This document shows, one piece after another, positions 1 to 5,292 of a DNA stretch of 5,601 nucleotides; position 1 is the stretch's first letter; every line of letters starts with the position of its first letter. The notes under the pieces were generated by a model. That model searched no databases, had not been told where the DNA came from, and was given only the letters and a program-made list of their open reading frames with translations. Source of the DNA: Burkholderiales bacterium (GTDB lineage Bacteria > Pseudomonadota > Gammaproteobacteria > Burkholderiales > Burkholderiaceae_C); contig CANHBY010000123.1 in the NCBI GenBank assembly GCA_947458895.1, positions 1 through 5,601 of the forward strand, read 5' to 3'. Position numbers and translations under genes: made by a program.

Positions 1-135
1 AAGGCGGAGCAACGCCGCCAGCGCGCCGCAGTGCTGCCCAATCGGGTGCGTAGCGCTTTCACCCAAAAGGTGATGGGGTTCGTGTGCGAAATTCTGAGCG
101 TTCATCAGGTTCTGCCAGCGGAAGTAAGCGGTCAA
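1..135 (-). CDS. Unidentified partial reading frame, divergent from lptD, running off the left edge
   Basis: On the minus strand a frame is open from a TAA at 147-145 to the window edge. It can start at TTG (135-133) or ATG (105-103). The TTG reading begins LTAYFRWQNLMNAQNF and ends at the edge with CGALAALLRL. About three quarters of the codons end in G or C, as in the genes to the right, and in the only competing frame, plus frame 1 (open from base 1 to a TAG at 199-201), the share is lower; this is why I favour the minus strand. Neither start has a clear Shine-Dalgarno sequence. I do not recognise the family. In many Burkholderiales a divergent gene next to lptD encodes a sugar kinase of the AmgK type, but this N-terminus does not look like one to me. 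Only 35-45 residues are visible, so no function is proposed, and the frame could be non-coding or remnant DNA. Confidence 0.3.
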   Translation of the reverse strand, partial: MTAYFRWQNLMNAQNFAHEPHHLLGESATHPIGQHCGALAALLRL

Positions 136-165
136 CTGCAGTTTTTAGGTTTAATCGCGTCGCCA

Positions 166-244
166 TCAAGCCCGCTGGCTAGGCGCGACGAGGAGTCATA
201 GCGTGGGCTATGACGACGAGAAGCAACGACGCCATCGGGTTTGA
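166..244. repeat. Nested imperfect inverted repeat, possible structured RNA or dispersed intergenic element
   Basis: Three complementary pairs are nested here. The inner pair is a perfect 8-bp inverted repeat, GTCATAGC (195-202) and GCTATGAC (207-214), around a 4-base loop. The middle pair is GGCG-CG (182-187) against CGACGCC (227-233) with one bulged base. The outer pair is TCAAGCCCG (166-174) against CGGGTTTGA (236-244), nine pairs in RNA if one G-U wobble is allowed. A GACGAG motif is also repeated directly (187-192 and 215-220). There is no U-run after it, so it is not a standard intrinsic terminator. The nested symmetry suggests a dispersed palindromic intergenic repeat or a folded transcript between divergent genes; this is inference, since copy number cannot be seen from one window. 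Confidence 0.5.
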
Positions 245-246
245 AG

Positions 247-262
247 GCAAGCGAGCAAGCGG
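247..262. repeat. Two-copy tandem 8-mer GCAAGCG(A/G)
   Basis: GCAAGCGA (247-254) is followed at once by GCAAGCGG (255-262), differing only in the last base. It lies just outside the right arm of the 166-244 inverted repeat and upstream of the TTGACA box. It may be part of the same repeat element, or chance. No function is assigned. Confidence 0.35.
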
Positions 263-271
263 CATTTGAGC

Positions 272-303
272 CTTGACACGGCACTAGGTCAAGTCATGCA
301 TGA
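272..303 (+). promoter_or_regulatory. Possible promoter/operator zone upstream of lptD
   Basis: A perfect sigma-70 type -35 hexamer, TTGACA, lies at 273-278. At the ideal 17-base spacing the -10 position reads ATGCAT (296-301), a poor match to TATAAT. A better -10-like AATAAT lies at 304-309 but is 25 bases away, too far to pair with this -35. The box overlaps an inverted repeat, CTTGAC (272-277) with GTCAAG (288-293) and a 10-base spacer, and the -10 position overlaps a perfect 10-bp palindrome, TCATGCATGA (294-303). Such dyads could bind a dimeric regulator. In E. coli lptD and surA respond to sigma-E, but I found no GAACTT-type sigma-E box here. The assignment rests on motif matching alone. 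Confidence 0.3.
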
Positions 304-349
304 AATAATCGTTCGATTCTACAAACGGTGCTGTCTTTATGGAGGGTTT

Positions 350-394
350 GTGAGCCGCCTTCTAGACGTCCGTTACCCACCATTCCTTCTTTGA
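350..394 (+). CDS. Possible 14-codon leader ORF before lptD
   Basis: A GTG at 350 opens a 14-codon frame (MSRLLDVRYPPFLL) ending in TGA at 392-394, 10 bases before the lptD GTG. It is preceded by GGAGG (341-345), the best ribosome binding site in this stretch, four bases upstream of the GTG. lptD itself has no recognisable Shine-Dalgarno, so reinitiation or translational coupling from this leader is an attractive idea. This is inference: the frame is very short, the peptide resembles nothing I know, and an overlapping ATG at 339 gives only a 4-codon frame. A leftover of an older lptD N-terminus is another possibility. Confidence 0.3.
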   Translation: MSRLLDVRYPPFLL

Positions 395-404
395 TTGGCC
401 TTTT

Positions 405-2681
405 GTGCGCCTTGGGTTTCGTTTTTTAATTTGGCTGGGTACCCTGAGCGCACTGGTCTTGAGCAGCGCGCCTGGGTTGGCGCAGGTGTCTGCCCCAGCC
501 CCCACCACCGTCGAGGCCAAGGAAATTCGCGGTACGCCCGATCAACAAACCATTGCCGAAGGCAACGCGGTGCTCACACATGAGGGCACGACTGTCCGGG
601 CCGACATGATCACCTACGACCGGCCGACCGGCGTCGCGCGGGCCATTGGCAATGTCGAGATTCTGAAAAACGGCGATGCGTATCGCGGCCCGCTGCTGCA
701 ACTTCAAATCGAAACCTATGAAGGTTTCTTCTCGAACCCCACCTATGTGTTGCGACGCAATGGCGCCATGGGATCTGCGCAGCGAATTGATTTTCTGGAC
801 AAGTACCGTGCCGTGGGTACCCAGGGTACTTACTCCACTTGCACCCCTGACGATGATGCTCAGGTGGGTTGGATGCTCAGCGCCGGTCGTTTGACGGTGG
901 ACTACGAGAAAAACGAGGGCGTGGCGGAGGGGGCTGTTTTGCGTTTTCTGGGCGTTCCAATTTTGGCTGCGCCGGTCTTGAGCTTTCCTCTGTCCAGTGA
1001 GCGCAAGTCAGGGTGGTTGCCCCCCAGCATTGAGGTTGACAGCAGCAGCGGCCTGCAAATGTCTGTGCCTTACTACTGGAACATCGCGCCTCACATGGAC
1101 GCCACCTTGGCGCCAGAGCTCAGCTTGCGCCGAGGCACCGGCTTGAACACCGAGTTTCGTTACTTGCAGCCCGACTACAAGGGCACCATCGACCTGAACT
1201 GGCTGCCCCACGACAAAGTGGCTGACAGCAGCCGTTACCGGCTCAACTTCAACCATGGGGCTCGTGTGGATGACAACACCCAGGTGAACCTTCATCTCAT
1301 CAGGGTGTCAGACAACGATTACTGGAAAGACTTTCAAACGGCCCGTGACCTTATTGGCCTGACCCCTCGGCTTCTGAATTCCAATCTTGATGCGCGGCAT
1401 GTGGGTGCCGACTGGACGACCTACGCCAAGGTTCAGAGCTGGCAGGTGCTGCAATCTTTGGTGCCCGGCGAGGGCATTGATGCCCCTTACCAGCGCACGC
1501 CGCAAATCGGCGCGCGCACCCAACAGTTCTTCGGCCGCAACCTGAGGCTAGACTTCGAAACCGAGTTCAACCAGTTCAGCCTGCCGGCAGGCGCGAGCAG
1601 TGCCCAGTACCCTACTGGCAGCCGCATTCATTCTTTGGCCACTTTCAGCTACCCGTGGGTCTCGCCAGCCTGGAGCCTGACCCCGAAGATCTTATTGAAC
1701 GCTGCCACTTATGCGCTCGACACACCGCTCATGGCCGGACCCCATGCGGGGCAAAAGTCGGTGACGCGGGTCATCCCCACCACCAGCCTCGACAGCAGTT
1801 GGGTGCTGGAGCGCGACAGTCAATGGTTCGGGCGATCAATACGGCAAACCCTTGAGCCCCGTTTGGTGTATTCCTACACCCCCTTTTACGATCAAACGGG
1901 CCTGCCAAACTTCGATTCTGCGCCCAGAGATTTCACTTTTGAGTCCATCTACTCGGCCGACAACGCCTTCACAGGCGTCGACCGAGTGGCCGACGCGTAC
2001 CAAGTCACGGCCAGCATCAGCACCCGTTTGATTGACCCCGCAACGGGTGCTGAAGCACTGCGTCTGGGGTTGGCACAGAGGTATCTTTTGCGCGATCAGT
2101 TGGTGACCTCTGATGGTGTGCCCCTGACCCAGCGTCTGTCGGATGTCTTTGTGATGGGCTCCACCAACGTGATCCCCCAATGGACCCTGAATGCCACGAT
2201 TCAATACAACGCCGAGTTGGCTCGCTTGCAGCGCTCGGTGTGGGGGGGGGCTTATTCGCCGGGCCCATTTCGCACCCTCTCCGCCAGCTACAACACCGAC
2301 CGCGTGGCCAACACCGAGCAGGTCTCACTGGGTTGGCAGTGGCCCATCTATGGACCTCTCAACCGCACGGCTGAGCCCTTGGTCCGCGCTGCGCCGTCCA
2401 CATCATCTGCTGGCTGCCAAGGTGCTTGGTACTCGGTCGGGCGCGTCAACTACAACACTCGCGACAGGACCGTGGTCGACGCGATCATGGGCCTCGAATA
2501 CGATGCCGGGTGCTGGGTAGGCCGCGTGGTGGCGCGCCGGCTGTCCACGGGCTTGAACGAGTCGGTCACCGGCATTGGCTTCCAGCTCGAACTGGTCGGC
2601 CTCTCACGCTTGGGCTTTGGCTCGAATCCTGTGCAGGTTCTGAAAGAGAATGTCGGGGGCTATCAGCCCTTGCGCAACTGA
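405..2681 (+). CDS. lptD: LPS-assembly protein LptD (outer-membrane LPS translocon barrel)
   Basis: LptD, with the lipoprotein LptE, inserts lipopolysaccharide into the outer leaflet of the outer membrane as the last step of the Lpt transport bridge. The 758-residue product is in the usual size range for betaproteobacteria. Residues 1-27 form a signal peptide ending PGLAQ. Residues ~33-150 are the LptA/OstA-like periplasmic domain (IAEGNAVLTHEG, VRADMITYD, AIGNVEIL). Residues ~190-758 form the barrel, with family hallmarks such as SGWLPPS (202-208), LEPRLVYSYTPF (483-494), FDSAPRDFTF (503-512) and TGVDRVADAYQVT (523-535). It has only three cysteines, C146, C671 and C703; E. coli uses C31, C173, C724 and C725, and the adjacent C-terminal pair is a single Cys here. 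The start is GTG: an in-frame TAG at 363-365 limits the 5' end and no better start exists, but no Shine-Dalgarno precedes it. A run of nine G lies in codons 613-616. It is the first gene of the lptD-surA-rsmA cluster. Confidence 0.97.
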   Translation: MRLGFRFLIWLGTLSALVLSSAPGLAQVSAPAPTTVEAKEIRGTPDQQTIAEGNAVLTHEGTTVRADMITYDRPTGVARAIGNVEILKNGDAYRGPLLQLQIETYEGFFSNPTYVLRRNGAMGSAQRIDFLDKYRAVGTQGTYSTCTPDDDAQVGWMLSAGRLTVDYEKNEGVAEGAVLRFLGVPILAAPVLSFPLSSERKSGWLPPSIEVDSSSGLQMSVPYYWNIAPHMDATLAPELSLRRGTGLNTEFRYLQPDYKGTIDLNWLPHDKVADSSRYRLNFNHGARVDDNTQVNLHLIRVSDNDYWKDFQTARDLIGLTPRLLNSNLDARHVGADWTTYAKVQSWQVLQSLVPGEGIDAPYQRTPQIGARTQQFFGRNLRLDFETEFNQFSLPAGASSAQYPTGSRIHSLATFSYPWVSPAWSLTPKILLNAATYALDTPLMAGPHAGQKSVTRVIPTTSLDSSWVLERDSQWFGRSIRQTLEPRLVYSYTPFYDQTGLPNFDSAPRDFTFESIYSADNAFTGVDRVADAYQVTASISTRLIDPATGAEALRLGLAQRYLLRDQLVTSDGVPLTQRLSDVFVMGSTNVIPQWTLNATIQYNAELARLQRSVWGGAYSPGPFRTLSASYNTDRVANTEQVSLGWQWPIYGPLNRTAEPLVRAAPSTSSAGCQGAWYSVGRVNYNTRDRTVVDAIMGLEYDAGCWVGRVVARRLSTGLNESVTGIGFQLELVGLSRLGFGSNPVQVLKENVGGYQPLRN
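2242..2250 (+). repeat. Nine-G homopolymer inside lptD
   Basis: Nine consecutive G lie in codons W613-G614-G615-A616 of lptD. A one-base gain moves translation into a frame that stops at 2372-2374, and a one-base loss into one that stops at 2518-2520; either would remove the last barrel strands. It could be a slippage-prone site or simply a hotspot for sequencing error. The frame is intact as given. Confidence 0.9.
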
Positions 2682-2711
2682 CCTATAGCTGGTCATACCC
2701 ACTGCCTATCC

Positions 2712-4193
2712 ATGACTGAATACTCTCTCCAAACGCGCTCTCGCGCAACCGCTTCACACCGTGTGATCGAATGGGCTGCGCGGTGCGTTTTGAGCGCGCT
2801 GATGGCCTCGGCCCTTTGTTTGGCGCCGGCCGCACAGGCTCAGGTCAAGGAATCTAAATCTGCCAAGACGCTCAAAACGCCCAAAACGGCGCCTCGGCCC
2901 AGCCAGGCTGCCCCCCCGGCCGCGACCCCCGCCCCCCCAGTTGAACCGCCCTCCGCCCCGGGGGTTGGCGCCGCGGGCGACTACATCGTGGTGCTCGTCA
3001 ATAATGAGTTGATCACAGCGATTGAGCTGGCGAACCGGTTGGCCTTGGTCAAACGCAATGCCCAGCTTTCGGGCACCGGCCTGCCGCCAAAAGATGAGCT
3101 CAGGCAGCAAGTGCTCGACACCATGATCGATGAGCGCGTGCTCGTCACCCATGCGCGCGAAGTGGGCCAGCGCGTAGACGATGCTGAGCTGGATCGCTTG
3201 ATCGCCAACCAAGCGCAGCAAAATCAACTCACAAGCGTTGAGCTCAAAGAACAGTTGCGAGCCGAAGGCATTGACTTCAACACCTACCGCAATAACCTGC
3301 GCGACCAACTTCTGATCGACCGTGTTCGTGAACGCGAGATCCAGGCACGCGTTCGAATCACGGATGCTGAGCTTGAAAGTTTCATGGCGCAGCGCCTTCA
3401 AGAATCAGGCCTGAGCATGGAGTACAACATCGCTCAAGTGCTGATCCGGGTGCCTGAAGGGGCCAGCGAGGCACAGGTCGCTCAAAAACGCGCTCTTGCC
3501 GACACCGCGCTCCAGCGGCTGCGCAGCGGTGAGCCCATGGATTCGGTGGCGAAGGCCCTGTCTGAAGACGATAACAAAGACAAAGGCGGGGCTTTGGGCC
3601 TGCGCAACGCTGATCGATTGCCCGATGTGTTCATTGAGCAAGTGCGTGACCTGAAGGCCGGTGAGCCCGCGCCTGCCGTGCTGCGCACGGGGGCGGGCTT
3701 TCATGTGCTGCAGTTGATTGAGAAGCGAAACGCCACCAGCGTTCCGATGGGGCAAACACGAGCCTGGCACATCTTGCTGCGCCCCTCCAAGGAGCTCAGC
3801 CGGGATGCCGCCCTGCGTCAACTGGCCGAATTCAAGAAGCAAATTCAATCAGGCCGCCGAAGCTTCGAGCAGCTCGCACGCGAGCACTCCCAGGATGGCA
3901 GCGCACCTCAAGGCGGAGATTTGGGCTGGACAATGCAGGGCAGCTTCGTGCCCGAGTTCGAGGCCGTCATGAACGCTTTGCCGGTGGGGGAGCTGTCTGA
4001 CCCCACGGTGTCGCGTTTCGGCGTTCACCTCATCCAGGTCACCGACCGCAAGAAGGTGCCCGTGGAAATTAAGCAGCTGCGAGAGGTAGCGCGCAACGCG
4101 CTGCGCCAACAAAAATCCGAGGCGGCGCTCACCGAGTGGCTGAAAGATCTGCGCTCCAGGGCTTACATCGAATACCGTGAGGTGCCGCAATAA
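2712..4193 (+). CDS. surA: Periplasmic chaperone/peptidyl-prolyl isomerase SurA
   Basis: SurA escorts unfolded outer-membrane proteins across the periplasm to the BAM machine; LptD is a known client in E. coli, which fits its place directly after lptD. The 493-residue product has a signal peptide ending PAAQA (about residue 43), a Lys- then Pro/Ala-rich spacer (46-88), the SurA N-terminal chaperone domain (~90-235), two parvulin domains (~238-338 and ~348-447) and a short C-terminal helix (~450-493) that should pack on the N domain. The second parvulin keeps the expected WHILLRPS (H353), GGDLGW (401-406) and FGVHLIQV (H439). The first has Q242 where active parvulins have His (IAQVLI) but keeps H331, so it may be a weaker or inactive isomerase. 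The start is 30 bp after the lptD stop with no clear ribosome binding site. GTG at 2763 (residue 18) would give a more typical 26-residue signal peptide and is a fair alternative. The spacer is coded by C-rich DNA with two C7 runs. Confidence 0.96.
   Translation: MTEYSLQTRSRATASHRVIEWAARCVLSALMASALCLAPAAQAQVKESKSAKTLKTPKTAPRPSQAAPPAATPAPPVEPPSAPGVGAAGDYIVVLVNNELITAIELANRLALVKRNAQLSGTGLPPKDELRQQVLDTMIDERVLVTHAREVGQRVDDAELDRLIANQAQQNQLTSVELKEQLRAEGIDFNTYRNNLRDQLLIDRVREREIQARVRITDAELESFMAQRLQESGLSMEYNIAQVLIRVPEGASEAQVAQKRALADTALQRLRSGEPMDSVAKALSEDDNKDKGGALGLRNADRLPDVFIEQVRDLKAGEPAPAVLRTGAGFHVLQLIEKRNATSVPMGQTRAWHILLRPSKELSRDAALRQLAEFKKQIQSGRRSFEQLAREHSQDGSAPQGGDLGWTMQGSFVPEFEAVMNALPVGELSDPTVSRFGVHLIQVTDRKKVPVEIKQLREVARNALRQQKSEAALTEWLKDLRSRAYIEYREVPQ
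2911..2938 (+). repeat. Poly-C runs in the surA Pro/Ala spacer
   Basis: Two runs of seven C (2911-2917 and 2932-2938) and one of five (2926-2930) lie within 28 bases and encode part of the Pro/Ala-rich spacer after the SurA signal peptide. A length change at either C7 run would frameshift surA before every folded domain. In-frame change of the spacer itself should be tolerated. Confidence 0.85.
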
Positions 4194-4207
4194 CGCGGCC
4201 AAGCATC

Positions 4208-4984
4208 TTGACTCGCCACATCCCTCGCAAACGCTTCGGCCAGCACTTTCTGGTCGACTCTTTCATCATTGACCGAATCGTTCAGCTCATTCGCCCCCAG
4301 CCTGGCCAGGCCCTGGTTGAAATTGGCCCAGGTTTGGGTGCCCTGACAAAGCCCGTGCTGAGCTTTTGCGAGCGGCTGACCGTGGTCGAGATCGACCGCG
4401 ACCTGGCTGCGAGGTTGCGCCAACAGCCGCAGCTCGAGGTGCTCGAGTCTGATGTGCTGAAGGTTGACTTCCGGGCGCTCTCACAAGCCCGCCAGCAGCG
4501 TCTGCGCATCATCGGGAACCTGCCTTACAACATCTCTACGCCTATTTTGTTTCACCTGCTGCCCGCCGCCGATGCCGTGATTGACCAGCACTTCATGCTG
4601 CAAAAAGAAGTGGTGGATCGCATGGTGGCCTCGCCCTGTACCAAAAACTACGGCCGGCTTTCGGTGATGCTGCAGTGGCGCTATGAAATGGACAATATGC
4701 TGGATGTGCCCCCCGAGTCCTTTGACCCCCCGCCACGCGTTGATTCAGCCGTGGTGCGCATGGTGCCTAGGGGCCAGCCTGCACGCTGCTCTGTTGAGCT
4801 GCTGAGCGAGTTGGTGGCTGCGGCGTTCTCGCAGCGACGCAAGCTGCTACGCCACACCCTGGGCCAATGGTTACAAGCCCGGGGCGCCACCATGGCCTTC
4901 GATCTGCAGCGTCGTGCAGAGGAGGTGCCAGTGAGTGAGTATGTCAACCTGGCCCTGGCTTGTGAAGGTGCTGCTGCGGCCTGA
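4208..4984 (+). CDS. rsmA: 16S rRNA dimethyladenosine transferase RsmA/KsgA
   Basis: RsmA transfers four methyl groups from S-adenosylmethionine to two adjacent adenines (A1518 and A1519, E. coli numbering) in the 3'-terminal hairpin of 16S rRNA, a late step of 30S maturation; its loss gives kasugamycin resistance. The 258-residue product is of normal length. It begins with the family motif [11 protein letters not shown] (7-17), then SAM motif [11 protein letters not shown] (38-47), the acidic end of motif II VVEID (E61), motif III ESDVL (D82), the catalytic-site motif [10 protein letters not shown] (103-110), and the C-terminal signatures [11 protein letters not shown] (172-182) and [13 protein letters not shown] (207-219). 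The start is TTG, 14 bp after the surA stop. Upstream in this frame there is a TGA at 4178-4180 and no ATG or GTG, so TTG is the best choice although no strong ribosome binding site precedes it. Coupling to surA translation is likely. pdxA, found between surA and this gene in E. coli, is missing. Confidence 0.97.
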   Translation: MTRHIPRKRFGQHFLVDSFIIDRIVQLIRPQPGQALVEIGPGLGALTKPVLSFCERLTVVEIDRDLAARLRQQPQLEVLESDVLKVDFRALSQARQQRLRIIGNLPYNISTPILFHLLPAADAVIDQHFMLQKEVVDRMVASPCTKNYGRLSVMLQWRYEMDNMLDVPPESFDPPPRVDSAVVRMVPRGQPARCSVELLSELVAAAFSQRRKLLRHTLGQWLQARGATMAFDLQRRAEEVPVSEYVNLALACEGAAAA

Positions 4985-5131
4985 CGCTCTCCCCCACATC
5001 CCCACGCAGGCGCGAATCCAGGCAAGCGTTGCCACCACGGGTTGCCTCCACCCGCCCATTCCTTCTCCAAACGCCGAATAAGCCCGGAAATGGCGCATTT
5101 ATTCCTTCATTTGGCACCCCATGCTGCCGAT

Positions 5132-5162
5132 TTGAAGATCATGATTCTCTTATTGGTAATCA
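5132..5162 (+). promoter_or_regulatory. Weak candidate promoter and dyad for the TpsA-like gene
   Basis: In the AT-richer patch, TTGAAG (5132-5137) resembles a -35 box. GGTAAT (5155-5160, 17-base spacing) or TAATCA (5157-5162, 19-base spacing) could be the -10. An inverted repeat TGATT (5142-5146) with AATCA (5158-5162) lies between and over them. The matches are partial. Base composition and position about 130 bp before the start codon support it more than the hexamers do. Confidence 0.2.
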
Positions 5163-5199
5163 CGGTGAACTTCGGGCAGCGAGGCCGGCGTTCGGTGCT

Positions 5200-5233
5200 G
5201 GGCGGGCTGGGAGTGTGGGCGGCTGGTGGGGGG
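5200..5233 (+). promoter_or_regulatory. G-quadruplex-type G-run cluster in the 5' region of the TpsA-like gene
   Basis: Five G-runs of three or more lie on the coding strand: 5200-5202, 5204-5206, 5209-5211, 5217-5219 and 5228-5233. The first four are separated by loops of 1, 2 and 5 bases, which meets the usual G3+ N1-7 pattern for an intramolecular quadruplex. It sits 60-93 bases before the GTG at 5293, so if transcription starts upstream it would be in the mRNA leader. The sequence match is direct; any regulatory role is inference. Confidence 0.5.
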
Positions 5234-5247
5234 CTTCCTCCGCGGCG

Positions 5248-5257
5248 CTCACGTGAG
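5248..5257. promoter_or_regulatory. 10-bp perfect palindrome CTCACGTGAG
   Basis: CTCACGTGAG is its own reverse complement and lies 35 bases before the GTG of the TpsA-like gene. It could be a half-turn operator or chance; the symmetry does not extend further. Confidence 0.25.
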
Positions 5258-5281
5258 ATGCCAAGTGGTTTTACTGCGTGG

Positions 5282-5286
5282 GGAGG
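5282..5286 (+). promoter_or_regulatory. Ribosome binding site deciding the TpsA-like start
   Basis: GGAGG with a six-base gap to GTG 5293. It contrasts with lptD, surA and rsmA, none of which has a clear Shine-Dalgarno sequence. Confidence 0.7.
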
Positions 5287-5292
5287 TTGATC

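Larger units (their letters stand above)
4985..5292. other. Non-coding gap between rsmA and the TpsA-like gene
   Basis: This 308-bp stretch has several open frames on both strands, but none has a family signature, a ribosome binding site or credible protein character. It begins pyrimidine-rich, has an AT-richer patch at about 5098-5165, then a very G-rich section (5200-5233) and a palindrome (5248-5257). No strong intrinsic terminator follows rsmA: the hairpin GGCAA-GCG-TTGCC (5021-5033) is short and has no T-run. The gap marks the shift from the housekeeping cluster to an accessory secretion gene. Confidence 0.6.

Noticed and set aside
245..404. Sigma-E promoter for lptD, by analogy with E. 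coli
   Set aside because: No GAACTT-type -35 box with a suitable -10 was found before lptD on the plus strand.
395..583. TTG-started 62-codon frame overlapping the start of lptD
   Set aside because: It is out of frame with the LptD signal peptide and its translation is Arg- and Gly-rich with no protein character. Its start falls directly after the leader TGA only by chance.
1836..2328. Antisense open frames across the lptD barrel region
   Set aside because: They overlap the well-supported lptD frame, have low-complexity translations, and no ribosome binding site or motif.
2754..3401. Long (215-codon) open frame on the minus strand across surA
   Set aside because: It lies wholly antisense to a confidently identified gene, has no family signature, and is expected from codon-position bias in GC-rich DNA.
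5021..5033. GGCAA-GCG-TTGCC hairpin after rsmA as an intrinsic terminator
   Set aside because: The stem is only five pairs and no T-run follows, so it does not meet the usual terminator pattern.
5058..5108. ATTCCTTC repeated at 5058-5065 and 5101-5108, and again near 383
   Set aside because: The copies are short, irregularly spaced and in pyrimidine-rich stretches; chance is sufficient.
5029..5290. Two overlapping plus-strand frames in the rsmA-TpsA gap
   Set aside because: Start codons lack ribosome binding sites, translations have no recognisable features, and they cover the G-rich leader. The gap is better read as non-coding.
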